DNA of 64,000 bases from DATLGB01 sp038258425 (GTDB lineage: Bacteria; Actinomycetota; Thermoleophilia; Solirubrobacterales; Solirubrobacteraceae), in the NCBI GenBank assembly GCA_038258425.1, contig JBBSPV010000001.1:186001-250000 (forward strand). The letters run 5' to 3'. Within the stretch, counting starts at the first letter, position 1. The number at the start of each line of letters is the position of its first letter. Below, piece by piece: positions 1-7,533 of the stretch. The notes beneath the pieces are model-generated. The model saw only the letters and a program-made list of their open reading frames with translations, searched no databases and was not told where the DNA came from. Both the position numbers and the translations under genes were made by a program.

Positions 1-172
1 CGAAGTCCTGGCGGACGAGGTGGCCGAGCGCTGCGAGCGGCTCGTCCCCGCGCGCATGGAGCAGCTCGAGGACGATGTCCGTGTAGCAGTTGGTCTCGCC
101 GTAGGCGCGCCCCTCGCCGTGGACGGCGTGGCGGACGTAGGTCTCCGGGTCCAGCCCCCAGAGGCTGATCAC
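1..172 (-). CDS. DUF1839 family protein, N-terminal part
   Basis: Only the first 57 codons are in the window; the gene continues past the left edge. The start is a GTG whose bases overlap the TGA of the upstream ligase (GTGA overlap), so translation is probably coupled. The visible protein contains SLWGLDPETYVRHAVHGE and a YGETNCYTDIVLELLHARG stretch, which I recognise as the opening of DUF1839 proteins. That family has no established reaction and is often found beside amino acid:carrier-protein ligases. Its place as last gene of this operon supports a role in whatever the carrier-protein pathway makes. Family assignment is fairly secure from the ETNCY region; function is unknown. Confidence 0.7.
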   Translation of the reverse strand, partial: MISLWGLDPETYVRHAVHGEGRAYGETNCYTDIVLELLHARGDEPLAALGHLVRQDF

Positions 173-1101
173 GCCCCCCACAGCTCCTCGCGCACGACGG
201 CCGGCCACGCCGCGGCGTCGAGCCCGTGTGTGCGCAGCAGCGCGAGGGTGATCCGCTCCAGGCCGAACCCGAGGCAGGCCGTGTGGGCGACCGCGCCGTC
301 GGCCATGGCGATGCCGTAGACCTCGGTGAAGTGCTCCTGGTGGTAGTTGAAGGACGCCACCGCGGTCGCCTCCGGTCCGGCGATCTGGACGCCGATCTCG
401 AACTTCAGCGCCTGCTCGCGCTGGGAGCGGGCCATGAGCCGCCCCGCGCGCCCGAAGAACGGGTCGCTGGCGACGTCGAGGCGAGCGTCGAGCCCGAGCC
501 CCTCGAGCAGCTGGACCGACCGGTCGCGCCACGCGTCGCGCCACAGCCCGACGGTCTCGGGCTCCCCGAGGCGGACCATCTCGCGCTGGTGGAACATCTG
601 CAGCCGCGCCGGGTCGCCCGACGGCTCGGCGCGGAAGACGTAGGCGCCGCCGGCGTCGACCGTCGCGCCGCCGGCGGCCAGCGGCCCGCGCGCGGCGATC
701 GCCGGGTAGACCGGGTAGCAGGCCGCGGGCGTGAGGACGAGGTCGGACTGGGCCTGGGTGTGGCTCCAGTCCGCGTGGGACTCGGCGAGCTCGACGAGCT
801 CGGGCACCTCGCGCTCCGTGCCCCCGAAGCCGAAGATCGAGCCGGCCAGGTGCGGAAAGGAGCGCAGGTAGCCGACGGCCTCGAGCTGCCGGCGCGGAAG
901 CACGGGCGGGAAGCGCAGGCGCTCGGCGCCGTCGACCGCGGCGTGCCGGGTGATGAGGTCGTCGACCGCGGTGCGGATCGCCTCGAAGCCCTCGCCGCGG
1001 CCGTAGACGCCCGGAACGCCGCTCTCGATCAGCAGCCCGGCGGCGGTGAGGTCGTCCAGCAGCGCCGCCTGGTCGGGCGCGGCCTCGCGGTACTCGGCCA
1101 C
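169..1101 (-). CDS. amino acid:[carrier protein] ligase (atypical seryl-tRNA synthetase homologue)
   Basis: 310 residues. Class II synthetase-like fold without the tRNA-binding N-terminal arm of true SerRS. Family members activate a small amino acid (usually glycine or alanine) with ATP and load it on the phosphopantetheine of a dedicated carrier protein rather than on tRNA. Zinc ligands characteristic of the family can be placed: Cys near residue 127 (AACYPVYP), Glu near 170 (FHQREMVRLG), Cys near 274 (HTACLGFGLERI); the last also carries class II motif 3 with its GFGLER arginine. The GTG start shares one base with the TAG of the upstream dehydrogenase. A carrier protein and a holo-ACP synthase lie upstream in the same operon, exactly the partners such a ligase needs. 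The amino acid loaded cannot be read from sequence. A genuine SerRS is ruled out by length; serS is at 52190. Confidence 0.88.
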   Translation of the reverse strand: MAEYREAAPDQAALLDDLTAAGLLIESGVPGVYGRGEGFEAIRTAVDDLITRHAAVDGAERLRFPPVLPRRQLEAVGYLRSFPHLAGSIFGFGGTEREVPELVELAESHADWSHTQAQSDLVLTPAACYPVYPAIAARGPLAAGGATVDAGGAYVFRAEPSGDPARLQMFHQREMVRLGEPETVGLWRDAWRDRSVQLLEGLGLDARLDVASDPFFGRAGRLMARSQREQALKFEIGVQIAGPEATAVASFNYHQEHFTEVYGIAMADGAVAHTACLGFGLERITLALLRTHGLDAAAWPAVVREELWGA

Positions 1102-2285
1102 TAGACGTCCTTGGCGATGAGCAGCAGGCTGGCGTTCGTCGCGTGGATGCGCTCGTTGGCGACCATCAGCGCACCCGACATCGAGTCGCGCAGATGCCGG
1201 CCGACGGAGAACGGCGAGTCGTTCTTGAAGCCCATGATGCCGGTGACGTTCATGGCGTTCTGGCACACGCGCGGCGCCTGTTCGGACGACGCGACCTTGA
1301 GGTTGTTGAAGCTCAGGGCGGCGGCCATGGTGCCGAGCCACTCGCGCCCGGGCTCGTCCATCGCCCGCTCGTAGTCCGCGAGGCCCTGGGCGACCTGGGC
1401 CCGCAGCAGGGAGAGGTCGGCGAGCACGCCGGAGAGCTTGTGCGCGGCCGGCGGGGGCGGCCCGGGCTTGCGCTTGGCGGCCGCGCGGACGAAGGCGCGG
1501 GCGCGGTCGAAGGCCTCCGTGGCGATCCCGAGCCAGAGGTGCGACCACAGCACGTGGGAGACCGGCACCATCGACTCGGCGGAGACCTCGGCGAACGGCG
1601 TGGGCAGGACCTGGGCCGCGGGCAGCGTCGCGCTGACGAGGTAGCCGGGCGAGCACGTGCCGCGCATGCCGAGGGTGTCCCACGTGCCTTTGGGCTCCAG
1701 CCCGTGCTGGTCGGCGCGCGTGAGCACGAGCACCTGGTCGCCGGGCTCGGACTCCGGTGCGCGGCGCAGCGTGGTGAGCAGGTCGTCGGCGTGGGCGCCG
1801 TAGGAGATGGTCGGCGCCTGCTTGACGAAGGAGACCTCGCCGTCCTCCCCGGCCACCACGGAGCCGACGGAGGAGCCCATGTCCCCGCCCGTCCCGACCT
1901 CGGAGGTCACGGACGCCATCAGGCGCTGCTCGGCGGCGACCCGGCGCAGGTGCTCCTCGAAGGCCGGGGCGCCCTCGAGGTGGCGGGCGATGGTGACCGC
2001 CTGGATCTGGTGCATGGCGAAGACCATCGCGCTCGCGCCGCAGCGGCGGCCGAGCTCGAAGCAGGCCGTGGCCAGCGCGGCGAAGGAGACGCCGGCGCCG
2101 CCGAGCTCGACCGGCGCGTAGGCTCCCAGCGCGCCCGCCTCGCGCAGCGCGTCGAGCGTCTCGACCGGGAAGCGGGCGTCGTGGTCGACGGCGTCGGCGT
2201 GCGCCGCGGCGACGTCGCCGGCGATCCGGCGGACGTCGGCGAGGAAGGCCGCGTCCGCGTCGACCGCGGTGGTGGTCGTCGCCAT
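1101..2285 (-). CDS. acyl-CoA dehydrogenase-like flavoprotein of the carrier-protein operon
   Basis: 394 residues with the usual acyl-CoA dehydrogenase plan: helical N-terminal domain, middle beta domain with the FAD/substrate segment ASVTSEVGTGGDMGSSVGSV near residue 125-145, and a C-terminal helical domain ending in GIMGFKNDSPFSVGRHLRDS near 355-375. It starts MATTTTAVDAD with an ATG that overlaps the carrier protein's TGA by one base. Family enzymes oxidise an acyl thioester alpha-beta with FAD; in some natural-product pathways relatives act on aminoacyl groups held on a carrier protein. Its position between the carrier protein and the aminoacyl-carrier ligase suggests that its substrate is the carrier-bound aminoacyl group, not CoA. 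That substrate is an inference. Confidence 0.8.
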   Translation of the reverse strand: MATTTTAVDADAAFLADVRRIAGDVAAAHADAVDHDARFPVETLDALREAGALGAYAPVELGGAGVSFAALATACFELGRRCGASAMVFAMHQIQAVTIARHLEGAPAFEEHLRRVAAEQRLMASVTSEVGTGGDMGSSVGSVVAGEDGEVSFVKQAPTISYGAHADDLLTTLRRAPESEPGDQVLVLTRADQHGLEPKGTWDTLGMRGTCSPGYLVSATLPAAQVLPTPFAEVSAESMVPVSHVLWSHLWLGIATEAFDRARAFVRAAAKRKPGPPPPAAHKLSGVLADLSLLRAQVAQGLADYERAMDEPGREWLGTMAAALSFNNLKVASSEQAPRVCQNAMNVTGIMGFKNDSPFSVGRHLRDSMSGALMVANERIHATNASLLLIAKDV

Positions 2286-2536
2286 CAGGCCGCCGCCTCG
2301 GTGGCGTCGAGCTCGGTGAGCGCCGCGGAGATCGCGGAGACGCTCTCGAACACGCTGCGCGTGAGCATCGCGTCGGGGAACTCGACGTCGAAGGCGTCCT
2401 CCAGCGCGAGCATGACGTTGACGCTCGCGTGGGAGGTCATGCCCGCCTGGTAGAGGTCGTCGTCGGGGGCCAGGGCGCCGGCGTCGAGGGTGAGCCGGGC
2501 GTGCTCGGCGAGGATCTGGCGGATGCGGTCGTCCAT
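2285..2536 (-). CDS. small acyl/aminoacyl carrier protein
   Basis: 83 residues, acidic, four-helix carrier-protein size. The segment DDLYQAGMTSHASVNVML has the attachment serine for 4'-phosphopantetheine in TSH, in place of the DSL of fatty-acid ACP; relatives paired with amino acid:carrier-protein ligases have the same variant look. I chose the ATG at 2536 because it is preceded by TTGGAG with a 6-base spacer; a TTG 12 bases upstream is also in frame but would use up that ribosome site. It lies 22 bases after acpS and overlaps the flavoprotein start by one base. It probably carries the aminoacyl group loaded by the downstream ligase. Confidence 0.85.
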   Translation of the reverse strand: MDDRIRQILAEHARLTLDAGALAPDDDLYQAGMTSHASVNVMLALEDAFDVEFPDAMLTRSVFESVSAISAALTELDATEAAA

Positions 2537-2558
2537 GTCGTTCTCCAAGTATCGGCAT

Positions 2559-2951
2559 TCATGCCGGATTCTTCACCTGCGCGACCACCACCGCGGTGGC
2601 GAGGCCGCCCTCGTGGGTGAATGACACGGCAAGATCCTCCACTCCGGCCGCTCGCGCAAGCGTCAGGGCGCCGCCGTGCAGCTCGAGCTCGGGCTGGCCG
2701 CCGGGCGCTCGATGCAGCTCGTAGTCCGTCCACGGGATGCCGCTCGCGCCGGCGTGCAGCGCCTTCACGCACGCCTCCTTGGCGGCGAAGCGCGCCGCGA
2801 GGCGCTCGGGATCCTGGCTGCCGTCGTCGCGCGCGCACGCCGCCCGCTCGCCCGGGGTGTAGACCCGCTGCAGGTAGCGGTCGCCGTGCGCCTCCAGCGC
2901 GTCGCGGACGCTCACCACCTCGACGCTGTCGATGCCGACCCGCAGGGACAT
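2559..2951 (-). CDS. acpS: holo-[acyl-carrier-protein] synthase (phosphopantetheinyl transferase)
   Basis: 130 residues, the normal length for AcpS. The two signature regions are clear: GIDSVEV near residue 6 (magnesium-binding Asp) and RFAAKEACVKAL near residue 70 (magnesium-binding Glu and CoA contacts). It transfers 4'-phosphopantetheine from CoA to a serine of a carrier protein. It is the first gene of the minus-strand operon and is followed after 22 bases by the carrier protein, so it may be dedicated to that protein. It could equally be the only AcpS of the cell, serving fatty-acid ACP as well; the window cannot decide this. Confidence 0.9.
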   Translation of the reverse strand: MSLRVGIDSVEVVSVRDALEAHGDRYLQRVYTPGERAACARDDGSQDPERLAARFAAKEACVKALHAGASGIPWTDYELHRAPGGQPELELHGGALTLARAAGVEDLAVSFTHEGGLATAVVVAQVKNPA

Positions 2952-3041
2952 GGCCCGTCACCGTAGAGCCAGGACGCCGACGCCGCGTCACCAGGCGGTT
3001 GTCGGGCGGCTCGCGGGCAGCGACCCCAGGGCGGTCTGGGC

Positions 3042-3449
3042 TCAGGCGCCGGCGACCAGCTCGAGGATCTCGATGCCAGCGTGCTCCCGCGCGGCCGTGG
3101 CAAGTCCTCGATCCTTCGTGGCCAACGGCTCGCCGAGTTGCTCGGCGAGTGCCACGAACAGTGCGTCGGCGGCCGTGAGATTCTCGCGCAGTTCCCAGGC
3201 GCGCTCCCGAAGCGGGAGGCTCCCGAACACCTCGACCGGCAGGTCGCCCAGATCATCGATCGCGCCACGGGCGCGCCGAAGCTCGAGCCTGCGCCGGCTC
3301 ACGTCCCGACGCAGGACAGCCAGCACCTCAAACACCACCAGATCGGGCCCGGCAGCCACGTTCTCGCGGTTCAACAGAGCTTCGACGTCCCTCGCCACGC
3401 CGTCTGCGAGCAGGAAGTCGATGACCACCGAGGTGTCGAGAACCGTCAC
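3042..3449 (-). CDS. PIN-domain ribonuclease, VapC-type toxin
   Basis: 135 residues, one PIN domain. The acidic nuclease residues are in place: Asp in VLDTSVVIDFLL (N-terminus), Glu in LVVFEVLAVLRRD (near 40), Asp in LTAADALFVALAE (near 95) and Asp in PLATKDRGLA (near 112). Such proteins cut RNA with a bound metal and are normally held in check by an antitoxin made just upstream. The GTG start overlaps the TGA of the upstream short frame by 4 bases (GTGA), the usual antitoxin-toxin arrangement. The upstream partner looks damaged, so this toxin may be without its own antitoxin or may itself be inactive. Confidence 0.82.
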   Translation of the reverse strand: MTVLDTSVVIDFLLADGVARDVEALLNRENVAAGPDLVVFEVLAVLRRDVSRRRLELRRARGAIDDLGDLPVEVFGSLPLRERAWELRENLTAADALFVALAEQLGEPLATKDRGLATAAREHAGIEILELVAGA

Positions 3450-3610
3450 TCGCCGAGCTCGCGCAGCCGACGGACGGACCGCTCGCTCGGCTCGTCCCGC
3501 GCGGCGGAGCCGCGTGCGCGGATGCGCGCCGCAAGCTCCTCCGGCGTCGGCCGGTCCGCGGTCCGTGCGAGCACCAACCGCAGATTGGTGGCGCACGGGA
3601 TCGCGCTTCG
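3446..3610 (-). pseudogene. degenerate or very short antitoxin upstream of the PIN toxin
   Basis: The frame ending at the TGA that overlaps the vapC start encodes a C-terminal tail typical of VapB-type antitoxins (RPTPEELAARIRARG, then a charged helix ending RRLRELGE). Further up it reads CATNLRL, which resembles the first strand of a ribbon-helix-helix antitoxin, but the roughly 40 residues normally between these parts are missing. An in-frame TAG lies at 3611-3613. No ATG is available; only a GTG at 3574 could start a 42-residue peptide. I read this as a remnant with an internal deletion. It could instead be a functional minimal toxin-binding peptide. The family call rests on a short match. 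Confidence 0.4.
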
Positions 3611-3689
3611 CTAGCTTTTCCGGCTGCCCTTGCGCCTCGGGACGGCGTCGCTCATCGGAGGCTCCCTGTCAGGGGAGGTCGGAAGGCGA

Positions 3690-5109
3690 ATGGCGCGCAC
3701 GCTCGCGCTCACCTGCGTGCTGGCGCTCGGACCCGCGTGCATCGCGGCGCCGGCCGCCCGCCATCCGCGCCCGCCTCAGCGTCACCCCGAGCGGCTCGCT
3801 CGATCCGCACTTCTCCTGGCGGGTCTCCGACTACGTCGTCCGCTGCACCTCCAGGCGGCTGCGACTGCGCGTCCGTGGCGCGCGCAGATGGCGCGTCAAG
3901 GTCGACGAGGGACGCTTTCGCCGCGCCGGCTTCTCCCGGCGTCTGCAGCGGATGCCGGGAAGGGACGCCGACATCACCGCTCGGCGCCGTGGCGGGAAGC
4001 GGACGCGTGCCTTCCACGTCCGCTGCCTGCCGGCTGACTTCCCCAGCTACCACTTCAGCCGCCGGCGCGCGGGCGGGCCGAGCTTCTTCTTCATCCAGAT
4101 GCCGGAGCGGTACCTCGTCGTCCTCGATCGCCACGGCGTCCCCGTGTACTGGTACAAGGCGAGCGGCGAGCCGGACAACGCCCAGCTCCTCTCCGACGGC
4201 ACCCTCGCCTTCGACCCAGTCGACCAGCTGAGCTTCCAAACCGGCGACTATGAGATTCGCAGGCTCGACGGCCGGCTGTTGCGGATCATCCGCGGCGGCG
4301 GCCACAAGCCGGCCGACATCCACGACATCCAGCTGCTGCCGAACGGCAACTACCTGATCGGGGCGCAGGACGTCAGGTCGCACGTGGACGCCAGCGCCTA
4401 CGGCGGCTCGTCCGATGCGACGGTGATCGGGATCGAGATCCAGGCGATCACCCCCGGCGGCAAGGTCGTCTGGCGGTGGAACTCCAACGACCACATCGGG
4501 CTCTCCGAGACCGCCCGCTGGTGGAACGAATCCGACCTCGCCGAACAGCCGTACGACGTCGTGCACTGGAACTCGGTGCAGGCTCGAGGCAGGTTCATGT
4601 TGCTCTCGTTCCGCCACCTCGATGCCGTCTACAAGATCGACCGCGGGACCGGCAACATCGTCTGGAAGCTCGGCGGCACGAAGACGAGCAAGAGCCTCGA
4701 CCTCCGCGGCGACCCGCACGGCGAGTCTCCGTTCGGTGGCCAACACGACGCGCGCTTCGCCCCGAACGGGACGATCACGGTGCACGACAACCGCACGGGC
4801 TTCGACCAGGCGCCACGCGCCGTCCGCTACCGCATCGACGAGCAGCGAGGCCGTGCGACGCTGCTTCAGAGCATCGGCGATCGCGAGGTGCCGGACGCCT
4901 TCTGCTGCGGCTCCGCGACGCTTCTGCCCGGCCGGGAGTGGCTTGTCGGCTGGGGCGGCAACGGCCTGATCGGCGCCTACAACGCCCGCGGCGAGCGGAT
5001 CTTCAAACTCAGCCTCGGCGAGGGCTTCTCCTACCGCGCCAATGCGGTTCACGCCGGGACGCTGAGCGCCCGCAAGCTGCGACGAGCCATGGATCGGATG
5101 GCGCGCTAG
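3690..5109 (+). pseudogene. secreted arylsulfotransferase-like (ASST) protein, apparent frameshift after the signal peptide
   Basis: The body, readable from about 3760 to the TAG at 5107, is an arylsulfotransferase-type beta-propeller with DIHDIQLLPNGNYLIGA, VVWRWNSNDHIG, PYDVVHWNSV and GQHDARFAPNGTITVHDN; the histidines in DIHD and GQHD fit the family's active-site region. These are secreted or membrane-anchored proteins. That frame has no credible start: upstream it is arginine-rich with no ATG or GTG. A good start with a signal peptide (MARTLALTCVLALGPACIAA) sits at 3690 in another frame and runs into the body only if one base is skipped around 3750-3765. So either the gene carries a 1-base insertion (or 2-base deletion) or the assembly has an error. 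GGAAGG lies 3 bases before the ATG. Confidence 0.7.
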
Positions 5110-5211
5110 CCGTCGCCGTCGCCGCCTCCGGGGGGTCTGGCGCGCCCCCTCCGGCTCCGGGGCCAATCCCCCAAGGCGCGCCTGAACCCGCGCGCGAAAG
5201 GTCCTGGGCAG

Positions 5212-5301
5212 CGGAGAGGGCGGGATTCGAACCCGCGATGGGGCTTGTGACCCCATACTCGCTTAGCAGGCGAGTGCCTTCAGCCACTCGGCCACCTCTC
5301 C
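5212..5301 (-). tRNA. tRNA-Ser (anticodon GCT)
   Basis: The 90-base minus-strand sequence folds as a class II tRNA. The acceptor stem is GGAGAGG/CCTCTCC, with a GGTTCGAATCC-type T arm and a long variable arm (TATGGGG...CCCCAT). The anticodon stem CTCGC/GCGAG frames GCT, reading AGC and AGU codons. CCA is not encoded. It lies 23 bases upstream of the zwf stop on the same strand and faces the arylsulfotransferase gene. Confidence 0.95.
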
Positions 5302-5324
5302 GGGTCACGCGGAGGGCATCATAC

Positions 5325-6752
5325 TCAGCGGCTGAGGCGCCAGCCGGCCTCGCCGCCGACGGCGTCCGCCGCCTCGGGGCCCCACGAGCCCTTGGCGTAG
5401 CGCCGGGACCGGGGCGGGTCGTCGAGCAGCGGCTGGGACTTCTCCCACAGGTGCTCGATCTCGTCCCCGCGCGTGAAGAGCAGGTGGTCGCCGAGCATCA
5501 CGTCGTGCAGCAGGCGCTCGTAGGCCTCGAGCTCGCCGAGGTCGCTGCCCGCCTCGCCGAGCTCGAGCGTGAGCGTGGCGGGGACGAGTTCCAGGCGCGG
5601 CCCGGGCGCCTTGCCGAGCAGGTCGACCGTGACGTTCGGCCGGTCGGTGAGCTCGAAGCACAGCTCGTTCGTGGCCGAGGGCGCGGAGCCGTCGTGGAGG
5701 GCGAACATCCGCAGGGGCGGCGCCTTGAAGCCGATCGTGATCGCCGAGCCCTTGTGCTTGAGGCGCTTGCCCGTGCGCAGGAGGAAGGGGACGCCGTGCC
5801 AGCGCCAGGTGTCGACCTCGGCCCTGAGCGCCACGAACGTCTCGCGGCCCGAGCCGGCCTCGACGTCGGGCTCGTCCTCGTAGCCCTCGAACTGCCCGAA
5901 CACCGCCTGCTCGGGATCCAGCGGGCGCAAAGCACGGAAGACCTTGGCCTTCTCGTCGCGCAGGCCGCCGGCGTCGAGCGCCACCGGCGGCTCGAGGGCG
6001 ACGAGGCCGAGCAGCTGGGAGAGGTGGGTGACGACCATGTCCTTGAAGGCGCCCGTGGCGTCGTAGAAGGACCCGCGGCCCTCGAGGCCGAGCTCCTCCG
6101 GCACGTCGATCTGGACGTAGGCGATGTGGTCGCGGTTCCAGATCGGCTCGAGCAGCCCGTTGGCGAAGCGCGCGGCGAGGAGGTTCTGCGCCGCCTCCTT
6201 GCCGAGGAAGTGGTCGATCCGGAAGACCTGATCCTCCCCGAAGACCTCGTGGACGGCGGCGTTGAGCTTGCGGGCCGAGGCGAGGTCGGTGCCGAACGGC
6301 TTCTCCATGACGACCCGAGCCCGGTCGGCCAGCCCCGAGCTCCCGAGCATGCTCACCATGTCCTCCATCGCGCTCGGCGGAACGGAGAGGTAGATCAGCC
6401 GCCGCACCTCGCCGTCGCCCATCTCGTCCTCGAGCCCGGTCACGGCCTCCGCGAGCTCGCTCCCGTCCTCGGCGCTCGAGGTCTGGAAGGAGATGCGCGA
6501 GCGGAAGCTCTCCCACGCCTCGTCATCGAGCCCCCGGGAGGCGTGCGCCTCGAGCGCCTCGCGCACCTGGTCGCGGAACTCGTCGTCCGTGCCCGGCGAG
6601 TGACGGCCGGAGCCGATGATGCGGAACTCCTCCGGCATGAGACCGGCCGTCATCAGGTGGAAGAGGCCGGGAAACAGCTTGCGGGCGGCGAGATCGCCCG
6701 TTGCGCCGAAGACGACGAGGACGTGCGGGCCGGGGCGGCGGGCGTCTGGCAT
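5325..6752 (-). CDS. zwf: glucose-6-phosphate 1-dehydrogenase
   Basis: 475 residues. Oxidises glucose 6-phosphate to 6-phosphogluconolactone with NADP, the entry to the oxidative pentose phosphate pathway. The N-terminal dinucleotide site VVFGATGDLAARKLF is near residue 13, and the signature RIDHFLGKEAAQN near 173 carries the substrate-binding and catalytic His/Lys. C-terminal strands such as GVPFLLRTGKRL complete the family pattern. The start MPDARRPGPH is the ATG at 6752, close before the nucleotide fold; the frame stays open upstream but that stretch is not family-like. The gene stands alone without tal, opcA or pgl. It diverges from the SDR at 6790 with about 37 bases between the starts. 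Confidence 0.95.
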   Translation of the reverse strand: MPDARRPGPHVLVVFGATGDLAARKLFPGLFHLMTAGLMPEEFRIIGSGRHSPGTDDEFRDQVREALEAHASRGLDDEAWESFRSRISFQTSSAEDGSELAEAVTGLEDEMGDGEVRRLIYLSVPPSAMEDMVSMLGSSGLADRARVVMEKPFGTDLASARKLNAAVHEVFGEDQVFRIDHFLGKEAAQNLLAARFANGLLEPIWNRDHIAYVQIDVPEELGLEGRGSFYDATGAFKDMVVTHLSQLLGLVALEPPVALDAGGLRDEKAKVFRALRPLDPEQAVFGQFEGYEDEPDVEAGSGRETFVALRAEVDTWRWHGVPFLLRTGKRLKHKGSAITIGFKAPPLRMFALHDGSAPSATNELCFELTDRPNVTVDLLGKAPGPRLELVPATLTLELGEAGSDLGELEAYERLLHDVMLGDHLLFTRGDEIEHLWEKSQPLLDDPPRSRRYAKGSWGPEAADAVGGEAGWRLSR

Positions 6753-6776
6753 CGGGCATGCCACTACCCGCTGAGC

Positions 6777-6782
6777 GACAAT
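6777..6782 (+). promoter_or_regulatory. -10 box of a probable leaderless promoter for the SDR
   Basis: GACAAT lies 7 bases before the ATG at 6790. With a normal distance from -10 to transcription start, the mRNA would begin at or next to the ATG. This favours 6790 over the in-frame ATG at 6781, which lies inside the box. Confidence 0.5.
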
Positions 6783-6789
6783 GGGTCCC

Positions 6790-7533
6790 ATGGACCTCTC
6801 CTCCCTGCGCGACAAGGTGGCCCTCGTGACCGGCGGGGCGTCGGGGCTCGGGCGGGCCACGGCGTTCGCCCTCGCCGAGGCCGGGGCCGAGGTCGTCGTC
6901 GCCGACGTCGACGAGGCCGGGGGCGCGGCGGTGGCGGCCGACGTCGGCGGGCGCTTCGTGGCCTGCGACGTGTCCTCGCTGGAGGACAACCTCGCGATGG
7001 TGCAGGCGGCCGGCCCGCTCGACCTCGCGTACCTCAACGCGGGCGTCTCGACGGGCTGCGGCGTCGGCGAGGACTTCTCGCTCGAGGCCTACCGGCGCGC
7101 GATGGGCGTCAACCTCGACGGCGTCGTGTTCGGCACCCACGCCGTGCTGCCGGCGATGCGCGCCCGCGGCGGGGGCGCGATCGTCGCCACCGCCTCCCTC
7201 GCCGGCCTGACCGCCGTGCCCTTCGACCCGCTCTACGCCGCCAACAAGCACGCCGTGGTCGGGCTCGCCCGCTCGCTCGGGCCCGGCCTCGCCGAGGAGG
7301 GGATCCGCTTCAACGCCGTCTGCCCGGGCTTCGCCGAGTCGAAGATCATCGAGCCGATCCGGGACGAGATCGCCGGCTTCGGCGTGCAGATCATCCCGGC
7401 CGAGCGCATCGCGGAGACCGTCGTGGGGCTGTTCGCCTCCCCAGAGATCACCGGCGAGTGCTGGTTCGTGCAGGACCGCCGGGAGGCCCAGGCGTTCCGC
7501 TTCCGCAACGTGCCGGGTCCGGGTTCGGCGTGA
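6790..7533 (+). CDS. short-chain dehydrogenase/reductase
   Basis: 247 residues, classical SDR. The cofactor site TGGASGLG is near residue 14, LNAG near 78, catalytic Ser in VATASLAGL near 138 and YAANK near 152. An acidic residue after the second strand (VADVDEAGG) favours NAD over NADP. The C-terminus (ECWFVQDRREAQAFRFRNVPG) lacks the usual DGG tail, which gives no clear substrate hint. The next gene, a cation/proton antiporter, starts at a GTG overlapping this stop by 4 bases, so the two are co-translated although their functions seem unrelated. Substrate unknown. Confidence 0.85.
   Translation: MDLSSLRDKVALVTGGASGLGRATAFALAEAGAEVVVADVDEAGGAAVAADVGGRFVACDVSSLEDNLAMVQAAGPLDLAYLNAGVSTGCGVGEDFSLEAYRRAMGVNLDGVVFGTHAVLPAMRARGGGAIVATASLAGLTAVPFDPLYAANKHAVVGLARSLGPGLAEEGIRFNAVCPGFAESKIIEPIRDEIAGFGVQIIPAERIAETVVGLFASPEITGECWFVQDRREAQAFRFRNVPGPGSA

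Noticed and set aside
3653..3655. Minus-strand ATG at 3655 with a 14-codon frame before the antitoxin remnant
   Set aside because: It is too short and ends at the TAG at 3611; I cannot support it as a gene, though it is in the same frame as the antitoxin remnant.
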